Part shown: in pieces, positions 39,600-48,500 of the stretch
How the letters are laid out: every line of letters begins with the position of its first letter
Numbering within the stretch: position 1 is the first letter of the stretch
Assembly: GCA_033065855.1 (NCBI GenBank)
Contig: JAVXUO010002285.1
Coordinates: 62,001 to 126,000 of the forward strand
DNA: 64,000 bases
Direction: 5' to 3'
From: Escallonia rubra
Lineage: Eukaryota; Streptophyta; Magnoliopsida; Escalloniales; Escalloniaceae
Position numbers and translations under genes: made by a program
Notes under the pieces: generated by a model
The model's database searches: none
What the model was told of the DNA's origin: nothing
Seen by the model: the letters and a program-made list of their open reading frames with translations, nothing else

Positions 39600-40760
39600 A
39601 ACTGTGCTAGATGGTCTATAAACCAAAAGCATTTGCTGAGATATTCAAGACAATAATCAATGGCATTTGCCACAGGCCAGATCACAAGCAATCAGGCTAT
39701 GGCAGGAAGCAAATAAAACTTATGCTCAACCTCATGGTGACAGGGAAGATAAAATTCTCAGGAAAGAGTTTGGGGAATTCTAAAAATGTAACTGAGAATG
39801 AAACAAATGTTAAAGGTCCTCCACTAGCAGGTACTTTGGAGGATGTACAAAATGAATTCAGAATAAAAAAAAGGACAGAGGACTGATAAGACAAAACATA
39901 TTGTCAGACTTGGATTTGGTTAGATAATTGGCTACTTCATGGCCCTCTTGTACAACAATATGGCCTGATAATTGTGTATGATGCTGCTAGTGCTTTGAAT
40001 CTGAAAGTGAATGAAGCAGAGGAACAAGGGGGATGAAACATCCCTACACGATCTTCAAGCCTAAGACTGTTGAACAACCAGCTCTCAGCATATCATATTG
40101 TGGGTGGAAGTGAAGATTACACAAAATGGTTGACTAACCCTAATGGCAAGTTCAGCATTAATTCAGCTTGGAATGCATTAAGAACCAAAAGCCCTGCAGT
40201 GAAATGGTGGAAAATGGTATGGTTTTCTGGACACATACCAAAATGTGCCTTTATACTATGGCTTCTATGCAAAAGGAAATTAAGGACCAAGGACAAACTT
40301 AAAGCCTGGAATGTGATGACTGAAGATCATTGCAGTGTATGCTCTGAGACTAGTGAAACAATTGAGCGCCTCTTTATGGAATGCACTATGGCAAAGGATA
40401 TATGGAATCAGCTATGTAGGAAGCTACATACCTGATTGAGTAAACTAGCATTGGCTGTTACAGCTTACAACATTTGTAGAAAGAGAAATCAGAGAATTTT
40501 CAGTGGCAATCAACAAAGGAGCTCTGAAATTATTGCAAAAATACAGAAATGGATGTTCTACAGAATCTTGAGCTGGCCAAAATCTGTAGCAACTCAAACC
40601 AATAAGCAGCTGTGCTGTAATTGGGAGCTACCATTAACAGTGTTACAATCTTAAGCATTGTTGATGTAATTCTTTTAAAAAGCATAGAAACACACTGATA
40701 TTGGTGCCTCTTGGAAACTCTCTTCATGAGACACATTTCTTCATAGGCAGCAGCCATTTG
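39600..40760 (+). pseudogene. LINE (non-LTR retrotransposon) fragment with zf-RVT domain
   Basis: Positions 40070-40435 encode KWWKMVWFSGHIPKCAFILW, CKRKLRTKDKLKAW and the zinc-knuckle-like C-X2-C...FMEC pattern of the zf-RVT domain at the C-terminus of plant LINE ORF2. Upstream, 39900-40030 reads DNWLLHGPLVQQYG in a broken frame, also typical of this region. Stops at about 40034 and 40435 break the frame, and a further short stretch to 40654 carries CRKRNQRIF. The reverse transcriptase itself is missing, as in 5'-truncated LINE copies. No clear poly(A) tail or TSD was found. It is nested in CACTA K upstream of the transposase gene, on the opposite strand. Confidence 0.75.
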
Positions 40761-40856
40761 GGTTCTACATAAATTCCAACTTCTAACCTGCTTCTAATAC
40801 ATCGATACTTCATCATATTCTTTCTATTAAATTTTTTTGCTTTTATCAAAAAACAA

Positions 40857-40900
40857 CAGAGTTCTAATTTGGTTGGCAAACATCAGAGTTCTAATTTGGT
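40857..40900. repeat. Two direct copies of CAGAGTTCTAATTTGGTT
   Basis: The 18-mer occurs at 40857-40874 and again at 40883-40900, separated by 8 bases. It lies about 100 bp past the LINE fragment, and its role is unknown. Confidence 0.85.
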
Positions 40901-42100
40901 TCTTCTTTCTCTTAGTACGCAGACTTAAGATAGAGAATTAGAGTCAGGCATTGTATCCTAGAGTCAATTTTTTGAGCAACAAGCCTACTGTTTCAGGGTT
41001 ACGATGTAAGCGAAAATCACTGTCTTTAAGATAGTATTATGAATACACCTTGCTCATTATTGTTCTTCATTTTTTTTAACTTTGTCATGTCAATTGCACA
41101 CGAGGGTACCTGAATACCAACATTGTACATGTCTACGATAAGTGAGCATACTAAAGGCATGCAACATTACAACACTTTTAAAGGCCTTTGAATCAAGGGG
41201 ACCAAAATGTTACCAAATGAGGCCTTAATTTTTTTTCTGGAAAAAGACTAGAAAGTAACTCCCGATTGTGAGAGTTACAATCCCAGCTAGCCAATGCTTT
41301 CTAGAAGTCAACTAATTAATCGAGTACAACTCTTAATTTACTGAGTTCAATATGGTAAAGTGAATGTTTACATAAAGGAAGGCATGCATAATCCAGCAAG
41401 TATGTATAAAAAAGATAGCAAAATCTACCTGTTCAACTTGAAATTGAAATCATGTTGTCATATGTCTTCATATAAGGTACCCTGTAACGATGTGTATTTC
41501 AGGGTTAGTAAGATTTAGAGCCAAGGTCAAATATCCACACAGAGTTTCAAAGAAAGAATTACCTTTTGGTGCTTCATAGATTCTTTAGTTTTTTATTTTC
41601 CCTAAAACATCAAACTGAAAAGATTTAACATTCTAAGTTGCTCGTGATGATTTTTCCTAAAACATCAAACATCGTGGGAATCCTAGCTATGATGGCACCA
41701 CAGAGCTTGTTCAATTTTCAGCGAAATTGTGAGATTGAAATGATGATAATGATAAGAGTGGGGATATAAGCTGAACTTACCAAGAAAGTAACTTTAATCT
41801 TCCTTTCGTTGCCCCAAACTATGACGATTTTGGTGTAGAAATGTCTGCCCTTAGCGAGTAAGAAATACACAGAACCGATCGAGAATAGACTATGAGATAC
41901 AGAGAAACGGTGACAGAGATGTGGAGAGAGAGACAGAGAGAAATGAGACACCGACAACCATGAAGACACAGCGAGTAAGAGATACAGATAAGAGAGTGAG
42001 GGAGTGAGAGTTACAGAGAGACGAAGACAGAGAAATGGAGACAGACAGAGAGAAAGGAGGCGCGAAATTGCGAAATTACACATATTGCATGTCTTAATTT
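40901..42100. other. CACTA K 5' region, with purine-rich leader-like tract
   Basis: No gene is recognised. A degenerate (A/G/C)AGAGA tandem covers about 41860-42060, next to the subterminal repeats. On the reverse strand it is CT-rich, and the long ORFs through it (41718-42236) are low-complexity Ser/Leu/Phe. Position and base composition suit the transcript start region of the K genes, which is inference. Confidence 0.4.
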
Positions 42101-42389
42101 TTTTTTGGCCTTTCTTGACGAAGTAAATTCGTCGTTGATGGTTAAAATTACTTCCAACCCCCCGCCAAAATCGATTTTCACTCCCGCGCCACTGTGCATT
42201 GAATACCTTGCAATGAAACTTGTAGTTCGTCAACAAAAATTTTGTTTTGTTGACGAATAATTGAACTTGTCAAGAAATATAATACTATTCTCGACGAACT
42301 GTGTATTCGTCGACATTTATCAGTCTTTGTTGACGAACTGATGTTCGTCGAGAAAGTGTTTGTCGCTAAATGGCAAATTTCTTGTAGTG
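42101..42389. repeat. CACTA K subterminal repeat array, 5' side
   Basis: TTCGTCG/CGACGAA and GTTGACGAA units lie in both orientations right up to the terminus TTTCTTGTAGTG. The array matches the unit at the other end but is shorter. Confidence 0.85.
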
Positions 42390-42813
42390 TTTATTTGAAA
42401 ATCCTTTTAAAAACTATCATTTGACTCTGTATGAAAACTTGTCCAAATCGTTGTTGTTTTTAATCTTTGATTGACCGTACTGGGCTCTCAATAGCTCATT
42501 CTCCTTTGACTTTCTTTCCACAGGTGATATCCAGCATTAAGCTGCCTGAGAATGGATCAGAGCGGAGCAAGTGAATTTAATTTTTAGTATTCATCATTAA
42601 GACCCCTGCGGGGGTTAACATCATTATTTAAAAAATTTTGGACTTAGTTTTGATGTTCCATTTATGACAGTCTATTAGGAGTATGATTTAATTGATGGTT
42701 TAGTTGTTCTGAAGGTTAATGGTATTATTTGGTTAAGTTTTGAGGATAATATTGTCTTAGTATAAGTGATCGAACGCGTGTTAACGTTTCAGAAATTTCG
42801 GGATGTTACACAC

Positions 42814-43204
42814 TCTGAAAAGAGAAGGAGAATAAAGACGGCAACCCTCTCTCACAACAGATGTGTATATATAACCCTAGACTGGCAATTTTCCAAAAAC
42901 CCCCTAAACTTTACGAAAATTTCAAAGTATGCCTAAAACTTCCTATTATTACGAAAAGGCCCAAAGTAATTATTTACTATAATTTTATGTGCTAGGAAAT
43001 TTAACGGGTTGTTACATGACCCCGTTCCACTAATTGTCACTAAAAGTTGCTCTAATAAAATAGTGATGCTAAGTATAAAAACTGTTGCTAATTCTTGTCG
43101 ATAAAATCTTAATTATGCACATCAACACTAAATGTTACATTTATAATCGTCACTAAATATAAACTAATAGGCTAGCCATAAAATCAAGGTTCAAGGTATT
43201 ACAG
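42814..43204 (-). repeat. LTR C, right part
   Basis: The first 95 bases repeat 17254-17350 (AGAAGGAGAATAAAGACGGC and onward), then the sequence continues into native LTR C to the terminus GGTATTACA. GTCACTAAA-type repeats lie at about 43025-43165. Confidence 0.75.
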
Positions 43205-43740
43205 AATAAACCCCTTATCCAGTAATTCTTGTAACTGCAACTTCAACTCCTCAATTCAGCCGGAGCCATCCTATATGGCGCTTTTGAAATCGGGGTTGTT
43301 CTCGACAACAATTATATCACAAATTACATTTCCCGCTCAACTGATAATGTTGTTACGTCCCCAGGGAATACATTTACAAATTCATTTACTATACATATAT
43401 TTTTAATTTTAAGCTAAATATCCACTATATAACCTCTAGAGAGTAACTTCTGCTTATCCACCATATAAGCTAAATACACGTACATATGCTTATCCACCAT
43501 ATAAGCTAAATATCTCATACAGCCTCTAGAGAGTAAGTTCTCTGCTCGAATAGTTGAAATAATATTCATATCCCCATCCTTTCTACCTTGGAACTTACAT
43601 AATTCTCCATCAAATGTAGTAAATATCACAACCTTATGAAAAAAATCTAGCGATACCTGATTAAATGACAACCAATCCATCCCCAACAATATATCAAATC
43701 CTCTCATAGGCAAAACAATCAATTCAGCATATAGCGTATG
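43205..43740 (-). pseudogene. Element B protease end, linker and start of reverse transcriptase
   Basis: The reverse strand shows GFDILLGMDWLSFNQV, the conserved C-terminal part of Ty3 protease, at 43722-43414. A linker with a short tandem duplication follows (LAYMVDK twice; GCTTATCCACCATATAAGC at about 43452 and 43491). Then the entry to reverse transcriptase (APYRMAPAELKEL) leads to the C insertion at 43204. Stops interrupt it, one of them in the linker near 43330. Confidence 0.8.
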
Positions 43741-43761
43741 CTAACCCACAATCATTGCACA

Positions 43762-43825
<64 letters not shown>

Positions 43826-44046
43826 CTAACTAGAGTACTTTCTCGTAAATGAGTACTAACTTCAAACACATATGGTAGCAACTCAGGTTCTTCAGGTAAC
43901 ATGGGCACCGTAGATGATGAAATGAATGAATGGGTAGAACCAGGATCAAATAGTACTCTAGCAAGACCTTGAAAAACAGTGAGTGTACCTTTAATAACTC
44001 CGCTAGTCTCTTGAGCCTCCTGAGATTTCAATGCATATGCTCGTCC
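43741..44046 (-). pseudogene. Element B aspartic protease, active-site part
   Basis: The reverse strand encodes GLARVLFDPGSTHSFIS, the Ty3 protease active site with DPG in place of the usual DSG. The frame is then filled by a (TA)n expansion at 43764-43821, which inserts a Tyr-Ile repeat. The microsatellite would destroy the fold. Confidence 0.8.
43764..43821. repeat. (AT)29 microsatellite
   Basis: A perfect AT dinucleotide run of 58 bases lies inside the protease coding region of element B. Confidence 0.97.
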
Positions 44047-45356
44047 TTACACTATTTGCGTCTCAGCTTTCCCTTGCAGATTCCTTCTACCCTGGTTATC
44101 TCGAGGCACAATTTGATTTTTAGAATCAGGGCAATTTCTTCCAATATGTCCGGGCTGAGCACAACTAATACACAAACCCATCTTTCTATGACATTCATTC
44201 TCTGTATGTCCAGTCCAATTACAATATGTACATCGCTCTCCAATTCTTGCCTGCTTTGATAGTTGCGTGTTTGATATCTTAGTCTGATTTCTCCTTTTAT
44301 TATTGTCACCTAGGGATGATGTTGCAAAACTGGCTTGACTACCAGTATAACCACTCATTTGATTATTTCGACCTCATCCCTGATCATTTCCATGGAAATT
44401 ACGATTTTTTCCTTGTAAAGCCCTTTGAAAATTTTCCTGCCAAGTATTCCCTTGACCCCTTCCACTAGGGTTCATATTCCCACTGTTATGGTTTCCCTAT
44501 CCACCGTATGATGTTGTCTAAATGGTTATGTATCAACATGTTTTTGCTCTCCCAAATCATTCTCAATAGCCAATACTCTATAAAAAAACTGCCATATAAA
44601 TTTGTAACTACAAAACTTATTTGGAAGATCCTTATTCAAACCATTAACAAACTTTCTTCTGTATCCACCAGATGTGGAGAAAATCTGGCTAGATCAATAA
44701 ACTATGATTCATAAACTGATACCGACATATTTCGTTGTTCAAACTTTATAAAATTTACTTATCTCTTCTCTTGGGTCACCGCTGGAACATACTTATTAGT
44801 GAACCCCCTTTTAAAGTTTTCTTAAGTCGACGGGACTCCTTCCTGCTTCCACTATATAGATAACAGTTTCCACCATCTTTCTACACTAGCCTCTAGCATA
44901 AAATTAGTATACACCAATCTTTGAGAATTTGGAATCCTAGCAATATCAAGAATTTTCTCCGCTCTAGCCAACCATTCCTCGACTATTGTTGGATCAGGCT
45001 TCTTGAAAAATGGGTTCTTTATCAATTTAAAAAACTTATCAAGGGTAATACCCCTTTCTCCCAACACCTGAGCAGTATTAAACATTTCATAGGGTTGCTA
45101 GACTTGTTGAGTACCTCTGGCATAACCTTCATTCACTACTTCTTGCACATTTGTATTTACAGGGGAATTTCCACCCATTTGTCTCATTTTATCTACAATT
45201 TGCTGGAGTATACGATAAGCCTCCAGTAATCCACTATTAGTCATGATTATTATTTCCAGCGGAGTGCTCTTCTACACTTACCTGTGGGTTGTGCCCACCC
45301 AGACCTTCAACATTAACCTCAGGATTATTCCTTCTTTGAGTTCCTTTATCAGCCAT
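44047..45356 (-). pseudogene. Element B gag with two CCHC zinc knuckles
   Basis: The frame starts near 45356 (MADKGTQRRN). Capsid-like sequence is at 45085-44852 (ARAEKILDIARIPNSQRLVY, EASVERWWKL). Positions 44358-44047 carry two CX2CX4HX4C knuckles, CTYCNWTGHTENEC and CISCAQPGHIGRNC. Gag packages element RNA into particles. Frameshifts and stops between about 44850 and 44360 and near 45240 break it. Confidence 0.8.
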
Positions 45357-45508
45357 TTCTCAGCTGTTACCCTGATTTCGCGCTTCGCGCTCTTGCTCCA
45401 TTTTAGGCCTAAACACACAACTCCGTATAAGTACCCCCACATAATATGCAATATTTAATAATCACTAACCACCCAAAGCCTTAGGACCTTATCCTAGCCT
45501 TTAACTAT

Positions 45509-45520
45509 GCTTTGATACCA
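45509..45520 (-). promoter_or_regulatory. Primer binding site of element B
   Basis: The reverse strand reads TGGTATCAAAGC, one change from the initiator tRNA-Met site, 4 bases from the 5' LTR. Confidence 0.85.
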
Positions 45521-45524
45521 TAAC

Positions 45525-47475
45525 TGTAACGCCCCAACTTAAGGTTACCTTAACCCGGCTGGAGTATTACGACACAACTAATCACACCATTATGATAATA
45601 CAACTCATTTTAACTCACTTGGTAATTAAACCATATCATACAAAATTATAGAGTTTACTTTTACAAAGCACACCTAGCAAGCTCTCTGCTAGATCTGAGA
45701 GTTGACATATTGTTCTATATGAAGTATAAATTAGTTCACAAATGTACAAATGTCCCGTTACCCGTCTTCTCACTGTGCCTCAGAACTTTTCCTTGCCTTT
45801 CAAGGGACCGGCTCCTTGATCTAAAATGTTATGGGTAAAAACCCGTCAGCCCAATGGCTCAATAAGATAATCAAAGACATTTAATATAACTTTCAACTCA
45901 AGAATATTGATAATGCACGCTATTACAATTCAATCACGTTAAGTATTTTTACATGTGCACGTTACACATATCAAACGTTCACACTTAGTTGAGCATTACA
46001 AGAGTTTATCCTTCCCGAATTCAGCCCCATCAATAGTCAACCCTTATGTCAGCACACCCGGGATATAAGTTCACAACTTTTGCCTCGGCCAAAAGCAAAG
46101 TAACCGAAAACAAATGAACACCGATAATGCCTCGGGTAACAGTCGGAGATACAATTTTTCGGCTCATACGGTGCACCGCTACTCAAACACAATCAAATCA
46201 ACCCCCAATTTTTTGAAAAGGATAACATAATAATCATCAACAATATATCAACCATCCCTTACAATGAAAGGATCCAACATGCTCATGTGCAAGCAAACGT
46301 ATCAGTTTATACATGTAGTTATTGTAATCTTCATTTACTTGCACCACAAACTTAGTTCTTAAATATTTAGTCACGTTCATCATGTAACATCATCTTCATA
46401 ACATCTTGAACATGCAATATAATCATTTATATTCAGCAAATGAGCTTCAATTATAGAACTTAACAAACATATTCAAACAATATTATAACCATGTCTAGTT
46501 TAACATAATTCCATAATTCACATATATCATAACCTATTTCACTTCTTCCATAATCTCCAATATGTTAAACATGAATAGATTCACTTATTAACAAGTCTCT
46601 AATAAGTATTTAAAAGTTTTGACAAAGAATTCATACTAAAAGAATTACGCTAACATAACATATATCCATATCATGTCTTAAAAGCCCATTAACCTTTAAT
46701 TATCTTACCTTAAAAAAGAGATGAAAGAACCAAATTTTCAGATTTGAAACACCTCCAAACACTTCACAAATTACATTCAAGACACTGTTTGGAGCTCATA
46801 AAAAGTATCCAAATCAACTGCTTAAGGTCCCCCTTAAAAAACAAGCCTTAATTCTAGATTTTATAAGGTTTTTGGTTGATTTTCTTGCAATTTTCTCTCA
46901 AAAACGTGGTAAGAGTATTTAAGCATGTCTATTAGGTCTTTTAACTCAAAATTAGAAGCAAGTAGGAGGTGTCAAGTGGAGGTGAAGAGGTGGAGAAGTC
47001 AAGCACGACGAGGCTCTAAGCACGAGGTGGCAAGACACAATTGTGCCCCCTAGCAAGCACGACAAGCCTCGAAGTATTGTTGCGACACGTCACAAGCATG
47101 AGGTGGCACAATTATGCGCAAAAAGCACAAACAATTCACAAGCAGTCCGGTCAACACCCGATTACTCCCAGCTAGAGTTTTTACCATTTTGTTTTGTTTT
47201 CAACTCTTCTAAAAATATTTTTAGTCATTCCAAGTGATCATTTAAAGTTGCTAAACATCAAATATGGTTGTGTTAGTGTTCATACATACTCTTTTAAATT
47301 TCTAGCACTTCATTCACCTTCTTAGACAATTTAGTCAATTCAAGGTGTTAAACATTTAAACATACATTCAAATATGTTATCATGCACAGTTTATCATAAC
47401 CATTTTCACATAGAGTGATGCCTCTAATCATCCATAAATATGTAATAAAAGCATATGAAATGTTGGGTTCTCACA
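45525..47475 (-). repeat. Element B 5' LTR
   Basis: It is bounded by TGTAACGCCCC and GGGTTCTCACA, 1.95 kb, and pairs with 6249-8201. There is no open frame of interest. Confidence 0.88.
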
Positions 47476-48500
47476 TGATTGTTTAACCAAAACGAATCGA
47501 CTTTTTCTTATTAGTGAAGGGTATTCCCCTGAACAACTAGCCCGAATTTATATCAAGGAGGTAGTTAGCTGATATGGTGTGCCGGTTACCATTGCATCTG
47601 ATCAGGATACGAGGTGTACCTTAAGGTTCTGAAAGAGTTTCCAAGAGGAATTGGGAAACAAATTGAGCATGAGTACAACGTTTTACCCGTAGACGAATGG
47701 TCTATCTGAACAAACAATTCAGCTACTAGAAGATATGTTAAGAGCTTGTGTGGTGGACTTTGGAGAAAATTAGGATGAACAGTTACCTGAGTTTTCGTTA
47801 TAACAATAGTTATCAGACAAGTATTTGTATGGCCCCATACGAAGCATTGTACAGTCGAAGGTGTCGCACACCAATTTGTTAGGATGTAGTCAGAGAGAGG
47901 CGTTTATCTCCTATCGAGTTAATCAAAGAAACATATGATAAGGTTAAGATTATTCAAGACAGGCTTCGTACCGCGCATAGTAGGCAGAAGAGCTATGCCG
48001 ATAAGAGACGGAGAGCCTTGGATTTACGGTAGGTGACCTCGTATTTTTGAAGGTGTCGTCGTGGAAAGGAATTATGTGATTTGGGAGAAAAGGAAAGGTA
48101 AGTCCAAGATTCATCGGACCATTCAAGATCTTATCAAGAATTGAACCAGTAGCATATAAACTTGAGCTACCCCTGGAGTTGAATCACTTGCACAATATGT
48201 TCCATGTATCTATGCTATGGAAGTATGTCTCGAATCCTTCACACGTGACAAGACTAGAATCAGTAGAGATTCATGACAACCTATCATATCAAGAGGTACC
48301 TGTGGACGTGGTTGATAGAAAAGAGCAAGTACTTCTCTTTAAAGTAGTACCGGTGGTCAAGGTGATTTGGAGAAACTACGCAGTAGAAGAGACCACATGG
48401 GACCGAAGCTTTGATCCAGCAAAGATATACCCCCACTTGTTTGCAGATTAAGGTATGTTATCTTAAATTTTGAGGGAGAAATTTTCTTAAGAGGGGAGGA
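47476..48500 (+). pseudogene. Element A integrase C-terminal half, chromodomain and polypurine tract
   Basis: This continues the frame cut at 6248. It reads the integrase core with stops, then RACVVDFGEN and YRNNSYQTSI-like segments in broken frames. Positions 48179-48451 are open and encode NMFHVSMLWKYV, then a chromodomain (VDVVDRKEQVLLFKVVPVVK, VIWRNYAVEETTWDR) ending at a stop at 48451. A purine tract GAGGGGAGGA at 48491-48500 abuts the 3' LTR. Confidence 0.85.

Larger units (their letters stand above)
20699..42389 (-). mobile_element. CACTA (En/Spm) transposon K, with TNPD- and TNPA-like genes
   Basis: The ends are CACTACAAGAAAATTG at 20699 and CAAATTTCTTGTAGTG at 42389, imperfect inverted repeats of about 15 bp. 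The flanks are TTT (20696-20698) and TTT (42390-42392), the 3-bp target-site duplication expected for CACTA elements. Both ends carry arrays of TTCGTCG/CGACGAA units. On the reverse strand it encodes the transposase (39081 leftward) and then the Transposase_24 protein. Without L and its duplicated 5 bp the element is about 13.2 kb. A LINE fragment (about 39600-40760) is nested upstream of the transposase. Coding sequence looks otherwise intact, so K was probably mobile until L split it. Confidence 0.93.
17909..42810 (+). mobile_element. Element D 3' LTR, split by CACTA K
   Basis: The LTR starts TGTAACACCCTG right after the polypurine tract and ends TTTCGGGATGTTACA at 42810. Native parts are 17909-20698 and 42393-42810, about 3.2 kb. 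It is homologous to solo LTR H in the opposite orientation at both ends. A TATA-like (TA)n lies at about 18170-18192, with GA-rich leader sequence after it. Splice-like sites are donors at 18349 and 20087 (GAGGTAAGG) and an acceptor TTTCCACAG at 42523. Long GT tracts at about 18620-19130 account for all ORFs here. Confidence 0.8.
14201..43204 (-). mobile_element. Solo LTR C (3.4-3.5 kb), interrupted by D, K and L
   Basis: The left terminus is TGTCACAACC at 14201 and the right terminus GGTATTACA at 43204. The flanks are GAATA at 14196-14200 and GAATA at 43205-43209, a perfect 5-bp target-site duplication within B's reverse transcriptase. Native C sequence is 14201-17350 plus 42814-43204, and about 95 bp is present on both sides of D. 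Its first 70 bases resemble the LTR of L, and its body resembles H and D. The reverse strand carries donor GGGTAAGTG at 15190 and acceptor CAG/GT at 14595-14593. Confidence 0.85.
6249..47475 (-). mobile_element. Element B: Ty3-type LTR retrotransposon, chromovirus-like, both LTRs present
   Basis: The reverse-strand order is 5' LTR (47475-45525), PBS (45520-45509), gag, protease, reverse transcriptase, RNase H, integrase, chromodomain, polypurine tract (about 8202-8218) and 3' LTR (8201-6249). It sits inside A's integrase gene. The flanking 5-mers are AGATC (6244-6248) and TGATT (47476-47480), a target-site duplication with two changes. The reading of A's integrase across the junction is consistent. 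The interior was split later by solo LTRs E and C. The LTRs differ at roughly 7% over the first 200 bases by eye, so B is clearly older than L. Stops, frameshifts and a lost catalytic Asp mark it as dead. Confidence 0.85.

Noticed and set aside
41718..42236. 172-residue Ser/Leu/Phe ORF
   Set aside because: It runs through a degenerate AGAGA tandem next to the CACTA end, and composition explains it.
45509..45520. tRNA gene near the PBS motifs
   Set aside because: Only the 12-base primer-binding match is present, with no tRNA cloverleaf around it.
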